A stretch of DNA of 64,000 nt, from NCBI GenBank assembly GCA_963780045.1, contig CAVZZZ010000001.1:2976001-3040000 (forward strand), given 5' to 3'. The first letter of the stretch is position 1, and each line of letters starts with the position of its first letter. This DNA is from JANXQG01 sp963780045. Lineage in GTDB: Bacteria; Planctomycetota; Planctomycetia; Pirellulales; Thermoguttaceae. The notes under the pieces were generated by a model. That model ran no database searches. It saw only the letters and a program-made list of their open reading frames with translations, and was not told the origin of the DNA. Made by a program: the position numbers and the translations under genes. Shown piece by piece: positions 49,513-59,552 of this stretch.

Positions 49513-50091
49513 TCAAGGATAATTGACCGCTTGTGAATTGCGCAAGCTGTTCCATGGAGGGTCGCCGCCCACCAGATGCAGTGCATTTTCGTAGTCGTTA
49601 CCGAAGTTCACTCGCGTGATCTCGCTGAGTCGATACTCGCTAGGTTCCGTGTCCCACCTCGCGTCTGCGCCGATTTCCAAAATGCTTACCCGCCCATTTG
49701 CAATACCAAGTACACGGCCGATCCAGCAAACGTGTGGGTCGACTCGTTCTCGGTGAATCGTCACCAGTGGAAAAGCGCGGTTGGCGGACAGCAGGATTGT
49801 ATCGATGTTGTCGAGGCGTACCCTGGGTGTCTTGCGCAAACGCTCGCCGCGCCTTCGCAACGCGGCCTGTACAAAGCTTGCGTGGGGAGCAATTGCTAGA
49901 TCCCTGACGTCGCTCATGCGAAAGCACTCAAACCCATCAAGCCAGATCCGGTCGTTTACAAGCGATAATAGGAAGAACTTTGGGCCAACGTCGAGGACGT
50001 AGCCATGAATCCGGAATTGCTCGAACCGCCGAGTGAACCGAACCAAGTGCCTCTCCGTCCGCATCTTCTCGAGCAAGGTTGCTTTTACCAT
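49513..50091 (-). CDS. Conserved hypothetical protein
   Basis: 192 residues from the ATG at 50091 (a longer frame reaches 50127). Not recognised. The N-terminal half (RFEQFRIHGYVLDVGPKFFLLSLVNDRIWLDGFECFRMSDV) has alternating hydrophobic strands suggestive of a small beta-barrel of SH3/LSm type, and the C-terminal third repeats a similar strand pattern (GRVLGIANGRVSILEIGADARW). GC content is lower than in neighbours. No operon partner. Confidence 0.6.
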   Translation of the reverse strand: MVKATLLEKMRTERHLVRFTRRFEQFRIHGYVLDVGPKFFLLSLVNDRIWLDGFECFRMSDVRDLAIAPHASFVQAALRRRGERLRKTPRVRLDNIDTILLSANRAFPLVTIHRERVDPHVCWIGRVLGIANGRVSILEIGADARWDTEPSEYRLSEITRVNFGNDYENALHLVGGDPPWNSLRNSQAVNYP

Positions 50092-50224
50092 GATCGCGCG
50101 CCCGTAGCTTCGGAAACTTACTCTCACATCCCAACAACATACCTCATCGGTCGGCGTGTCGCAAACTTATTGGTTCGGCCTCCACCCCATTGCCGGGCTG
50201 CCTTTACTCTGCTAGACTCCCCGC

Positions 50225-51117
50225 ATGACCGACGAAAAACGATCCGATGCTACCGGTCGTGGCGAGCCGCCGGGCAAGTTGCGCACGATGTGGCATCCGC
50301 TGCTCGTGCGGGTCTTGGATTTTACACTCGGTTCCGCGTTCTCGGTGCAGGAGGAGGTATCCGTCGGCAAGATGCCGCCGCGAGTGGACATCTTGCTGAT
50401 TCGCCGTGAAGGAGGACAGCTTACGGCAATCCAGGCGGCCGAAATCTCGGCTCTGTTGCCGCTGCTCAACCGATTCACTCTTCTTGAATTCAAGGGGCCG
50501 ACCGACTCGCTGGAGCGGGGAGATTTCGGACAGTTGCTGGGGTGCTCGTTCCTGTGGCACAGCCAGGCGGACGAACCGATCCCGCATGAGGAAATCTCGC
50601 TGATTGTCCTCGCGCCGGCGGTCAACAACGCATTGCGCGATGAACTGCGGCTGTTGGGCTCACAGCCGGCCCGCAGGAGCCTGGAATTCACCGTGTGACC
50701 GGCCTGCCATGCGCCGCTTGGCTGGTGGAGACCGACGTGATGGCGGAGCGCGGACAAGCAGTGCTGTCGCTGGTAAGTCGCGTTTTCCTCAAGGACCGCA
50801 AGAGTATAATAGACAGATTGGACCATGCCGACGAGCGCTTGATCGAGTACGTTGTACAACAGGTCAATCAATTTCGTACACGGGAGGGCTTTGCCTTGGA
50901 ACACGCACATTCGCAATACCTGGAAGAAGTAGAAAATGATCTGCTAGCCAAGATCATGGAATGGGCACCAGTAGAGCAGCGCGTCCGCGGATTGTCGCCG
51001 GGGGATCGCGTGCGCGGGCTAACGACGGAAGAACTTGCTGCCGCCCTAAGCAAAGAAGACGCGGCACGACTTCGCGAGTTGCTCGGACAAAAAGCGAACG
51101 GCACAAACGGCGGTTGA
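50225..51117 (+). CDS. Conserved protein with PD-(D/E)XK-like core
   Basis: About 297 residues. MWHPLLVRVLDFTL, then PPRVDILLIRREGG and LLEFKGPTDSLERGDF give a D...ExK pattern of restriction-like folds; the C-terminus ends in a short repeat (VEQRVRGLSPGDRVRGLTTEELAAALSKED). A frameshift at about 50668-50672, where GGCCCGC seems to have lost a C, separates the halves: EPGIHRVTGLPCAAWLVETDVM joins them. Resembles transposon-associated Rpn-like proteins, but the role is unknown. Confidence 0.68.
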
Positions 51118-51194
51118 TTTTCAGGTCGGATAAGACCAGTGAGGCTCATGTTCCCGGGAGTCGAAACTTCATGCCTTTCATAATTGTGAAATAC

Positions 51195-52721
51195 ATGCGA
51201 CACCTCACCGTTGTTTTGATTTTCGCCGCCCTCGCCGCGCCGAGTGTCGATTCGTTCGCAGCCGATGCAGTAACGTCGTCCAAGTGGCTTCCCGCCAGCC
51301 CAGAAAAGCTGCCGCGCTGGCGGGGCTTCAATCTGCTGGAAAAGTTTCTGCTGCAGGGCGGCCGAAAGCCGTTTCGCGAGGAGGACTTTCGCCTGATCTG
51401 CAAGCTCGGCTTCAATTTCGTGCGGCTGCCGATGGACTATCGCCAGTGGATCAAGGACCGCGACTGGGAGAAGTTCGACGAGACGACGCTCGCGGAAATC
51501 GATCAGGCTGTCGCTTGGGGCGGGAAATATGGCATCCACGTCTGTATCAATTTCCACCGCGCGCCGGGCTACACCGTCGCCAATCCGCCGGAGCGGACCA
51601 GCCTTTGGACCGACGCCGAAGCGCAACGCGTCTGCGCCAAGCACTGGGCGATGTTCGCCCGACGCTATCGCGGCATCCCCAACACGCGGCTGAGCTTCAA
51701 CCTGGTGAACGAGCCGAGCAACGTCGATCCGGCAGCGTATGCAGCGGTTGTGCGCAAGCTGGTCGAGGCCATACGCAAGCAAGACCCTCAGCGGCTGATC
51801 ATCGCCGACGGCGTACAGTGGGGCAATGTGCCCGTATTGGCGCTGGGCGATATGCACATCGCGCAGGCGACGCGGGGCTATACGCCCGCGGAGATCAGTC
51901 ATTACAAGGCAAGTTGGGTGCATGGCGAGAGCTTTCCGCCGCCGCAGTGGCCGCGCGTGCTGCCGCCCAATGGCACGTTGTTAAGTCCCGCGAAACCGGA
52001 AGGCTCGTATCCACTGGTCGTTAACGGCCCCTTCGCCAAGCCGACCGCCTTGCGGCTGCACGTGCTCACGGTTTCCGGCGCCGCGCGGCTGGTAGTCGAA
52101 GCCGACGGCAAGGCGATCTTCGAGAAGCAGTTTAGCTCCGGTCCCGGCTCGGGCGAATGGAAGCGCGCCGTCTACAAGCCGCAGTGGCGAATCTACCAGA
52201 ACCTTTTCGATCGAGATTATCTCTGCCGGATTCCCTCTGGCACAAAGCAATTGCGTCTGCGCGTGGCCGCGGGCGACTGGCTTGAGATCGGTCAGATCGC
52301 ATTCAAGCCCGATGATGCCGAGCGGGAGGTTGTCGTTGGGATGAAGCAGGAATACGCGAAGCGGCCGTTGCCGTTTCGCTTCGATCCCGCGGCGGCGGAC
52401 GGCCCAATCCTCGGATTGCCGCGCCAAGATCGCGCTTGGCTGTGGAAGCAGTGCATCGAGCCGTGGAAGGAGGCCCAGCAGCGGGGCAGCGGCGTGATGG
52501 TGGGCGAGTGGGGCGTCTACAAATACACGCCCCATGACGTAGTCCTTCGCTGGGCCGAAGATTGCCTCGCCAATTGGAAGCAAGCCGGCTGGGGCTGGGC
52601 GATGTGGAACTTCCGCGGCGAGATGGGCGTTCTGGACAGCCATCGCAGCGACGTCCGCTACGAGGATTTCGAAGGCCACAAACTCGATCGCCAACTGATG
52701 GACCTCTTGCAGCGATACTGA
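51195..52721 (+). CDS. Secreted GH5-type glycoside hydrolase with inserted domain
   Basis: 508 residues from the ATG at 51195 (an in-frame ATG lies at 51171). Signal peptide RHLTVVLIFAALAAPSVDSFAADA. The GH5 barrel has RWRGFNLLEKF, FNFVRLPMDYRQW, the acid/base glutamate in FNLVNEPSNVD near residue 173 and the nucleophile in VMVGEWGVYKY near residue 437. Residues about 275-375 (from SYPLVVNGPFAKPTALRLHV to LEIGQIAFKP) form a beta-rich insert between the catalytic glutamates, resembling a carbohydrate-binding or concanavalin-like module. Substrate is probably a beta-glucan or mannan, unproven. Confidence 0.85.
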   Translation: MRHLTVVLIFAALAAPSVDSFAADAVTSSKWLPASPEKLPRWRGFNLLEKFLLQGGRKPFREEDFRLICKLGFNFVRLPMDYRQWIKDRDWEKFDETTLAEIDQAVAWGGKYGIHVCINFHRAPGYTVANPPERTSLWTDAEAQRVCAKHWAMFARRYRGIPNTRLSFNLVNEPSNVDPAAYAAVVRKLVEAIRKQDPQRLIIADGVQWGNVPVLALGDMHIAQATRGYTPAEISHYKASWVHGESFPPPQWPRVLPPNGTLLSPAKPEGSYPLVVNGPFAKPTALRLHVLTVSGAARLVVEADGKAIFEKQFSSGPGSGEWKRAVYKPQWRIYQNLFDRDYLCRIPSGTKQLRLRVAAGDWLEIGQIAFKPDDAEREVVVGMKQEYAKRPLPFRFDPAAADGPILGLPRQDRAWLWKQCIEPWKEAQQRGSGVMVGEWGVYKYTPHDVVLRWAEDCLANWKQAGWGWAMWNFRGEMGVLDSHRSDVRYEDFEGHKLDRQLMDLLQRY

Positions 52722-52816
52722 GCGGAGCCTTGTCGAAGCGGTTTATCTTGCTATAATCGACGCTTTACAACTACGCTACCGCGTGCGTACACTAGCGCCG
52801 CAAAACCCTTCTCCTG

Positions 52817-55630
52817 ATGCCCGGCACAAACTCCGGTTCTGCTCCAAGCTCCTCGCCGCCTTCCGCCGCCCGTTCGCTGGTCCGCCCGATCCAGGTGATC
52901 GTGGTTAGCAGCGTGATGTTCACTTTCATTTCCTTCTGGCGGACGGCGGCGGTCGTGCTCTGCGATTTGGCCAGCACGGCATATTACATCGGCGGCATTG
53001 TGGAAGACGCCATCGGACCGGCAGCGCCGTGGTTCATATTGGCGGTGATGGTTTTCAGCGGCGGCGTGTGCTTGATCTACATCGAGAGCTGCTCGCTTTT
53101 CGTCCGCGGCGGCGTCTATCGCGTTGTCAAGGAGGCGATGGGCGGCTTTCTCGCCAAGCTGTCCGTCTCGGCCTTGATGTTCGACTATGTACTTACCGGG
53201 CCGATCAGCGCCGTCTCGTCGGGCCAGTACATCCTGGGCCTCATCGTGCGCCTCATCCGCACGGTCGATGCCAACTTTGTCAACACGGTAACCGCCCAGG
53301 CGCTGTTCACGAACTGGGGCTCGGTAGTCATCGCGGTCGCCATCACGCTCTATTTCTTCAGGCAGAACCTGATCGGCATCCGCGAGTCGAGCGACAAGGC
53401 GCTCAAAATCATGTATGCGACGACGGTCATGGCCGTCGTGATCTTCGTCTGGTGCGGCGTCACGCTCTTCGTCCGCGGCGGGCCGGTCAACGCCCTTCCC
53501 GTCAAGCCGGACCTCCGCCCCAAGGTGGATTTTCAGGAGGTCCAGCAGCGGGGCGTCGATCCACTCAGCGGCCAAAAGGACTTGAAGACATGGGTCAAAG
53601 ACCCGGCCACCGGCCGGCTGGTGACGCAGAAGCTCGCCGACGAACGAGGCCGCGAGATCAAAGACGAAAACGGCCATTCCATCGACAAGCCGAAGATCAA
53701 CGACGCGACGCACAAACAGCAAGACCCGCTGGGACTTGTCAGCAAGTGGTTTCCCAGCCTCGCCGAGAAGCTGCGAGGCGACTGGAGCTGGATGAGCGCA
53801 ATCGGCCTCCTGGGAGTGATGCTTGCTTTCGGGCACTCGATCCTGGCAATGAGCGGCGAGGAAACGCTCGCGCAGGTCTATCGCGAGGTCGAGTCGCCGA
53901 AGATGAAGAACTTCAAGAAGGCCGCGTTGGTCGTGTTCCTCTACAGCCTGCTGCTCACCGGCGGCATTTCGTTCCTGGCCGTGATGTTGATCCCCGACGA
54001 GGTCCGCATGAAGTTCTACCAGGACAATCTCATCGGCGGCCTGGCGATGTACATGGTGGGTCCGCTGTGGAGCCGGCTTGTGCTGAACATATTCGTGGTC
54101 GTGGTGGGATTTTTGATCCTTGCCGGCGCGGTGAACACCGCGATCATCGGCTCCAACGGCGTGCTCAACCGCGTCGCGGAGGACGGCGTCATGCCCGACT
54201 GGTTCCTCAAACCGCACCCGCGCTACGGCACGACGTACCGCATCCTGGCGCTGGTCGTGTCGCTGCAACTGCTGACAATCGTCCTCAGCCGCGGCGACAT
54301 GTACGTGCTGGGCGAGGCCTACGCCTTCGGCGTGGTCTGGAGTTTCGTGTTCAAGGCCCTGGCGATGATCGTGCTTCGGTATACGGACCGCACTCCGCGC
54401 GGATTCAAGGTGCCGCTGAATTTCCACGTCTTCGGCGTGGAAATCCCGCTGGGATTGATCGTTTTGTTTTTGATCCTCCTCTTCACGGCGCTCTTGAACC
54501 TCTTGACGAAGGAGGTGGCCACGATCGGCGGTTCCATCTTTACGGCCGTTTTCCTGATGATTTTCATGATTTCGGAGCGGTATCACGAAGACCGCCGCGG
54601 AGGGGCGCATCACAAGCACGTGGAGCAGTTCAACCAGACGACCTCGGACGAAATCAGTCCTGTCGCGCTGGGACTCGCCAAGCCCTACCGCAAGCTGGTC
54701 GCAATCCGTTCGACGACCAATCTCGTCATGCTGGAAAAAACTCTTGCGGAGACCGATCCCGATACTACCGACGTGGCCGTGATGACCTGCCAGGTCGACA
54801 AGCCGGGCGATACGGCCATCGGCGGTCCGGAGCTGAACGATTACGCGCGCAACCTGATGTCGGCGGTGGTGGAGCGGGCCGAAAAAGCAGGCAAGCACGT
54901 GCAGCCGCTGATCGTGCGGACTAACAACCCGCTCTTCGCGGTGATCAACGCCTCCCGCGACTTGCAAGCGCAAGAGTTGGTCATGGGCGCGTCGAACGTC
55001 TATTCGGCGGACGAGCAGATCGAGCAGATCGCGTTCTACTGGATCAATTTGCACCAGGGCAACCCGCAGCCGCTGACGATCCGCATCTTGGGTCCCAACC
55101 GCGACCTCTATTTCGACCTGGCGGGCGGCAACCGCATTCCCATGTTGGGCGAGCGCCGGGCTCGATCCGTGGCGGAGCTCCGCGAGGCGGGCGTGGGCAT
55201 CAGCCGCGTCTTGGTGGTACACGACCGCACGCCGGCCGGCAGCGACCTCTTTGCCGATATACTCACCATGCTTGACCCGCAGGTCGAACTGACGCTTGTG
55301 CCGCTGCCGCGACCCGTGGCGAACGAGAACGTTCTCGGCGGCGAGGGTGCGGCGGAAACCGATTGGATCGCGCAGGACCTGCTCCGCGCCAAGCAGTTGC
55401 GGCGCGAGCTCGCCGTCCGCGATTTGCCCGCGGGGGACACGTGTACGCAGATCGCCTCGCTAGCCGCCGCCATGAAGTGCAACCTGATCATCCTCGGCAA
55501 GCAGGAGTCGTCGGCCGAACAAGCGCCGCTGGATTGCGATGCAGTCGTTCGCCAGGCGCAGTGCGCCGTGTGCGTGGTCACGCTGCCGAAGTTGCCGCAG
55601 GAGGTTGAAGACCCCTCAAATTCATCCTGA
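52817..55630 (+). CDS. APC-superfamily permease with universal-stress-type C-terminus
   Basis: 937 residues, intact. About twelve membrane segments in residues 25-590, beginning IQVIVVSSVMFTFISFWRTAAVVLCDLAST, with a ~100-residue soluble loop (about 225-325, Lys/Asp/Gln-rich) between segments. The last ~320 residues are soluble; FAVINASRDLQAQELVMGAS and MKCNLIILGKQESSAEQA resemble nucleotide-binding UspA-like modules. Such fusions may couple transport to an adenine nucleotide. Its substrate is unknown; the kdp locus lies 5 kb downstream, which hints at ion homeostasis without proving it. Its end overlaps the convergent MerR gene by nine bases. Confidence 0.8.
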   Translation: MPGTNSGSAPSSSPPSAARSLVRPIQVIVVSSVMFTFISFWRTAAVVLCDLASTAYYIGGIVEDAIGPAAPWFILAVMVFSGGVCLIYIESCSLFVRGGVYRVVKEAMGGFLAKLSVSALMFDYVLTGPISAVSSGQYILGLIVRLIRTVDANFVNTVTAQALFTNWGSVVIAVAITLYFFRQNLIGIRESSDKALKIMYATTVMAVVIFVWCGVTLFVRGGPVNALPVKPDLRPKVDFQEVQQRGVDPLSGQKDLKTWVKDPATGRLVTQKLADERGREIKDENGHSIDKPKINDATHKQQDPLGLVSKWFPSLAEKLRGDWSWMSAIGLLGVMLAFGHSILAMSGEETLAQVYREVESPKMKNFKKAALVVFLYSLLLTGGISFLAVMLIPDEVRMKFYQDNLIGGLAMYMVGPLWSRLVLNIFVVVVGFLILAGAVNTAIIGSNGVLNRVAEDGVMPDWFLKPHPRYGTTYRILALVVSLQLLTIVLSRGDMYVLGEAYAFGVVWSFVFKALAMIVLRYTDRTPRGFKVPLNFHVFGVEIPLGLIVLFLILLFTALLNLLTKEVATIGGSIFTAVFLMIFMISERYHEDRRGGAHHKHVEQFNQTTSDEISPVALGLAKPYRKLVAIRSTTNLVMLEKTLAETDPDTTDVAVMTCQVDKPGDTAIGGPELNDYARNLMSAVVERAEKAGKHVQPLIVRTNNPLFAVINASRDLQAQELVMGASNVYSADEQIEQIAFYWINLHQGNPQPLTIRILGPNRDLYFDLAGGNRIPMLGERRARSVAELREAGVGISRVLVVHDRTPAGSDLFADILTMLDPQVELTLVPLPRPVANENVLGGEGAAETDWIAQDLLRAKQLRRELAVRDLPAGDTCTQIASLAAAMKCNLIILGKQESSAEQAPLDCDAVVRQAQCAVCVVTLPKLPQEVEDPSNSS

Positions 55631-56440
55631 GATCGGAAACTGGATCTCAGTCAAGTACTTCTTGGGGTCGCCCTTGAAAATCATTCCCGGGCCCTTGAGA
55701 TAGACCTCCCGCGGCGGCCCGGCCACGCAATAATTCTTCCGCTTCAAGTAGGCGCAGACCTTCTCGTAGGAACGGCCGAGTTGGTCGTACGGTCCCTGAT
55801 GCACCAAAGATACGATCTTCCCGCCAGGAAGTACGCGAAGCGAGATGCCCTCGTGCGCCGGAATCTCCTTGCCTTCTCGAACGGGCACGCAAGATTCGAT
55901 GTCCGCGTCTTCTTCCTTGAATCCTTCGTCGTAGTAGAGATTCAGCGGCTTGCCGGCGATGTAACGGCCCATCTGCCGGCAAAGGCCGCCGAGATGCTTG
56001 CCGGTATCGCTGTAGCGGCCCTTCCAGCGGATGCCGGCGACGCGGATGTCGGGAACGATCTTCTCTACGATCTCGTTTGTCTTGTCCTTGGTCATGGCAA
56101 TTGCCTCCCTTTCGGTGTGAATGATGGAATTGACGAGACGCTTGGCTTCTTGAAGTTCCTTGCTGCGGCCCTCCAGGACTTCCCTGTGACGCTCCAGTAT
56201 CTCCACGGCGTCGGCATCCTCGTGGCACTGCTTGACGATCTGAGCGATGTCGTCCAGCGGGAGTTCGAGGCGCTTGAGCAGGCGGACGCTTCGGGCTTTC
56301 TCGGCATCGCGATGGTTGTAATAGCGGTAGCCGGTCCGCTCATCGACGGCGTGCGGCTCGATAATGCCCTTCTCGTGGTACAGGCGCAGCGCCTTGATGC
56401 TCAGCCCGGTAATCCTGGAGAATTCGCCGATGGTGAACAT
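55622..56440 (-). CDS. MerR-family regulator with GyrI-like effector domain
   Basis: 272 residues, intact. The N-terminal winged helix-turn-helix FTIGEFSRITGLSIKALRLYHEKG and RTGYRYYNHRDAEKA is typical MerR, followed by a dimerisation coiled coil (AVEILERHREVLEGRSKELQ) and a C-terminal GyrI/BmrR-like domain with GGKIVSLVHQGPYDQLGRSYEKV. It likely binds a small hydrophobic ligand. No transporter gene is divergently placed, so its target is unclear; it may control its own promoter upstream of 56440. Confidence 0.9.
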   Translation of the reverse strand: MFTIGEFSRITGLSIKALRLYHEKGIIEPHAVDERTGYRYYNHRDAEKARSVRLLKRLELPLDDIAQIVKQCHEDADAVEILERHREVLEGRSKELQEAKRLVNSIIHTEREAIAMTKDKTNEIVEKIVPDIRVAGIRWKGRYSDTGKHLGGLCRQMGRYIAGKPLNLYYDEGFKEEDADIESCVPVREGKEIPAHEGISLRVLPGGKIVSLVHQGPYDQLGRSYEKVCAYLKRKNYCVAGPPREVYLKGPGMIFKGDPKKYLTEIQFPISG

Positions 56441-56543
56441 GATCTGCCTCGCGTATTTTCGATTATCGGGCCTGCCCCAAGGGGAGAGTCAATGGGGCGC
56501 CGCAGGAATCTGGGTCACATTCGAGGCATGTCCAGGCGGCGCC

Positions 56544-57695
56544 TTATCGCCGGTCCGACTCCTTGCCGCCGAGGACCGTAATGTCCACGCCGTCGGCCGA
56601 TTGCTGAAGGCGGTCGATAATCGACTGCCGCAAGGCGCGGCGATACCAGGGCTGGCGGCTGCGGCCGAGCATGATGTGCGTGATGCCGTACTCCTTGGCG
56701 AACACGACAATCGTGCTCACAAGGTCCTTGCCCTTGCCTTCCAGAACGGTGCCGCCAAGTTGGCGGGCCAAGTCGAGGTTCTTGCCCAGCTCGCGTTCAG
56801 TGGCGGCGTCGATCTTTTCCATCGATTCCCGCGGCGTCTTGACGTACAGCGCGTACCAGGGTGCGTTCATGCGGTCGGCGATGCGGGCCGCCTTGCGGAG
56901 CATGGCGGCGGCGCGGGGACTCCGCGAGCTGAGGCAGACCATGATTCGCTCGGAGCCGGACACGGCCTCCTCTCCGCTCGGCTGGGCCTCGTGCCGCGCG
57001 CGGTCCAGGCGGAATGCGATTTCCTCCATCGCCAGCTCGCGGAGTTGCGTCAGCTTTTCCAGCGTAAAGAAGTTCTCCAGCGCAGGGGCAATCCTTTCCC
57101 GCGGATAGATCTTTCCCGCCTCCAGCCGCTCGCGGAGATCCTCGGCGGTAAGATCGACGTTCGTGATTTGATCGGCCATTGTCACCACGTAGTCGGGCAG
57201 CCGCTCCTTGACCCGCACGCCCGTGGCCTGCTCGACGATGTCGTGCAGGCTTTCCAAGTGCTGGATGTTCAACGTTGTGATCACGCTGATGCCGTTGCGA
57301 AGCAGCTCTTCGACGTCGAGATAGCGCTTGGGATTCGCGCTGCCCGGCGCGTTGGTATGGGCGAGCTCGTCGACCAGGGCGATCGTTGGCCGCCTGGCGA
57401 GAATGGCATTGACGTCCATTTCCAGGAGCGTGATGCCGTTGTAGTCTATTCGGCGGCAGGGCACTCGCTCCAGGTCGCCGATTTGCGCAACGGTTTCCGG
57501 CCGGTCGTGAGGCTCGACGTAGCCGATGACCACATCCACGCCCTGCTTTCGCAGACGATTGCCTTCTTGCAGCATTTCGTAGGTCTTGCCAACGCCAGCG
57601 GCAAAGCCGAGATAAATCTTCAGCTTGCCCCGCTGCTGCTTGCGGATCAGGTCGAGGAAACGTTCGGGCGCGGGTTGGCCGGGGGGCATGGGCAT
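56544..57695 (-). CDS. Stand-alone KdpD sensor domain plus universal stress domain
   Basis: 383 residues. The KdpD N-terminal domain (residues 1-215) has the Walker A region IYLGFAAGVGKTYEML and LVDELAHTNAPGSANPKRY; a UspA-like domain follows, ending with the ATP loop MLGRSRQPWYRRALRQSIIDRL. In E. coli these form the cytoplasmic front of KdpD, ahead of the membrane and kinase parts, which are missing here. The gene starts three bases after the histidine kinase stop on the same strand, so the split kinase parts are co-transcribed. Confidence 0.93.
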   Translation of the reverse strand: MPMPPGQPAPERFLDLIRKQQRGKLKIYLGFAAGVGKTYEMLQEGNRLRKQGVDVVIGYVEPHDRPETVAQIGDLERVPCRRIDYNGITLLEMDVNAILARRPTIALVDELAHTNAPGSANPKRYLDVEELLRNGISVITTLNIQHLESLHDIVEQATGVRVKERLPDYVVTMADQITNVDLTAEDLRERLEAGKIYPRERIAPALENFFTLEKLTQLRELAMEEIAFRLDRARHEAQPSGEEAVSGSERIMVCLSSRSPRAAAMLRKAARIADRMNAPWYALYVKTPRESMEKIDAATERELGKNLDLARQLGGTVLEGKGKDLVSTIVVFAKEYGITHIMLGRSRQPWYRRALRQSIIDRLQQSADGVDITVLGGKESDRR

Positions 57696-57698
57696 TTC

Positions 57699-59540
57699 TC
57701 AGCGACTCGGCAACAGCATTCTAAACACCGTCCGTTTTCCAGGAATACTACGGCATTCTACCGTGCCGCGGTGCGCGGCCACAATCTCGCGGACGATGGC
57801 CAGCCCCAGGCCGCTGCCGCTGGGCGCGGCGTCGCCGGGTACGCGAAAGTGGCGCTCGAAAATGCGCGGCAGATATTCGGCCGGAATGCCGCTGCCGGTG
57901 TCGCTCACCGAGAGCACGACGCCGTCGCTGGCGGCCTCCGCGGAAAGCGTAATCCGGCCGCCTTGCGGCGTGTGGGCTAGGGCATTGTCGAGCAAGTTCC
58001 CCAAGGCATGATGCATCCGGTCCCGGTCCAGCGGCAGCTTTTCCATGTACTCCGGTTCTTCGAGCAGCAACTCGACGCCCCGGTCGCGGGCTCGCGGCAG
58101 GTACTCGTTGAAGGCCGCGCGGAGCAGATCGTCCGGCGATGCCGGTTCAAGGCGAAGCTGGCTGCCGCCGCGCTCCAGCCGTTCCAGGTCGAGCAAGTTG
58201 TTGATGACCGCCAGCAGCCGCTCGGCATTGTCGCGAGCGTCGATCAGCAACTCAAGTTGCTTGGGCGCCAACGGCCCGGCCTGCTCCTCCAGCAAAAGAT
58301 GAAGCACGAGGCGGATGCTCGTCAGCGGCGTCTTCAGCTCGTGGCTGACGGTGGCCACCATGTTCGTCTTGATCTCGTCCAGCAGCCGGAAGCGGGTGAC
58401 GTTTTCCAAGAGCACCGCCGCGCCGATGGTTGCCGATGCGCCGTCGCGGATGGGCAGCACGCGGGGCAGGTAGGATTGGCGCTGCTCCGCCTGCTGCAGC
58501 ACAATCACCTTGTCAAAACCTTCCGGGACGTACACGCGCTGCTCCCGCAAAGCGGCGGACAGCGGCTCGCGGAGGGCCTCGGGCGGCTCCCATATCGAGG
58601 GCTGCGCGCCGCCCTCCTCGCGCCGCGGCAGACCGAACAGCCGCCGCGCCGCCGGATTGGCCATCTCCACGCGGCGCTCCCAATCGACCACCAGCACCGG
58701 CTCCGGAAACGAGTCGATCGTCGCCTGGCTGGTCTGCTGCGCGCGGATCAACTGCGCCTCGTGCGACTGTCGGTAGTCGCGAAGCTGCCGGGCCATGGCG
58801 TTGAATGCCGTCGCGAGCCGGCCCAGCTCGTCGTCGGAGGTTATCGGCACGACCTGATCGAGGTTGCCGGCGCCGATGGCCGTCGCCGATTCCGTCACGG
58901 CGCGAACCGGCGCCATGATCGTGCGGATTGTGCTGGCCGTCAGAAAAACAGCCAGCACGATTCCGCAAAACAGGCCGCACGAGTACCAAACGAGCGATCG
59001 CCGCGCGAGTTTTTTCGTGGCATCGTCCACGTCGAACATGTTCTTTTGGTTGAGATTCAATATGTCGCCCGCGGTGACCTTGATCTGGCGGAACGTGGCA
59101 TAGAGGCCGTCCTCCCGGTCCTTGTTCTTGCCGAAGTAGAGCGCATCGCGGTCGCCGGCCGGGCTTTTGAAAAACGCCTCGCCGAGCTTCCGGTAGCGCT
59201 GCGAAAGATCGGTCAGGCGGACGACCAAATCCCGTTCGCCGCGCACGGTAACGTTCCCCCTCTCGCGGGCCTCGCTATCTTGATACAGAGCCCAGTTCTT
59301 TTGATACTGATCGAAGGACTGCTTTTCCTTGCCCGCCAAGGCGAACTGGAACGAGGAGTCGATGCGTTCCAGGGCCTCGTTGAGATCGCGCATGTAGACG
59401 ATGCTGTCGTAGTTGTCGTGCAGGATGTCATCGACCTGCCGGCCCAGGTGATAGATCAGCAAAGTCCCCGTCGCTCCCAGCACGATGAGCAGGAGAAACA
59501 ACGGCACCATTGCGGCGAGGATGCGGCTGCGAAAGGTCAT
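57699..59540 (-). CDS. HAMP-PAS sensor histidine kinase of the kdp locus
   Basis: 613 residues, intact. Membrane segments at about 9-32 (ILAAMVPLFLLLIVLGATGTLL) and 187-212 enclose a ~155-residue outer sensory region, then HAMP (PVRAVTESATAIGAGNLDQVV), a PAS-like domain (FPEPVLVVDWERRVEMANPAARRLFG), HisKA with VSHELKTPLTSIR, and HATPase_c motifs NLLDNALAHTP, DTGSGIP and GSGLGLAIV. It lacks the KdpD-type domain, which is encoded by the next gene. The response regulator gene lies 13 bases upstream. Confidence 0.93.
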   Translation of the reverse strand: MTFRSRILAAMVPLFLLLIVLGATGTLLIYHLGRQVDDILHDNYDSIVYMRDLNEALERIDSSFQFALAGKEKQSFDQYQKNWALYQDSEARERGNVTVRGERDLVVRLTDLSQRYRKLGEAFFKSPAGDRDALYFGKNKDREDGLYATFRQIKVTAGDILNLNQKNMFDVDDATKKLARRSLVWYSCGLFCGIVLAVFLTASTIRTIMAPVRAVTESATAIGAGNLDQVVPITSDDELGRLATAFNAMARQLRDYRQSHEAQLIRAQQTSQATIDSFPEPVLVVDWERRVEMANPAARRLFGLPRREEGGAQPSIWEPPEALREPLSAALREQRVYVPEGFDKVIVLQQAEQRQSYLPRVLPIRDGASATIGAAVLLENVTRFRLLDEIKTNMVATVSHELKTPLTSIRLVLHLLLEEQAGPLAPKQLELLIDARDNAERLLAVINNLLDLERLERGGSQLRLEPASPDDLLRAAFNEYLPRARDRGVELLLEEPEYMEKLPLDRDRMHHALGNLLDNALAHTPQGGRITLSAEAASDGVVLSVSDTGSGIPAEYLPRIFERHFRVPGDAAPSGSGLGLAIVREIVAAHRGTVECRSIPGKRTVFRMLLPSR

Positions 59541-59552
59541 GGGCGCGTCCTC

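Noticed and set aside
52751..55222. 823-codon open frame on the minus strand opposite the APC permease
   Set aside because: Antisense shadow of GC-rich coding DNA; His/Arg/Asp-rich product without domains, while the plus strand encodes an intact conserved permease.
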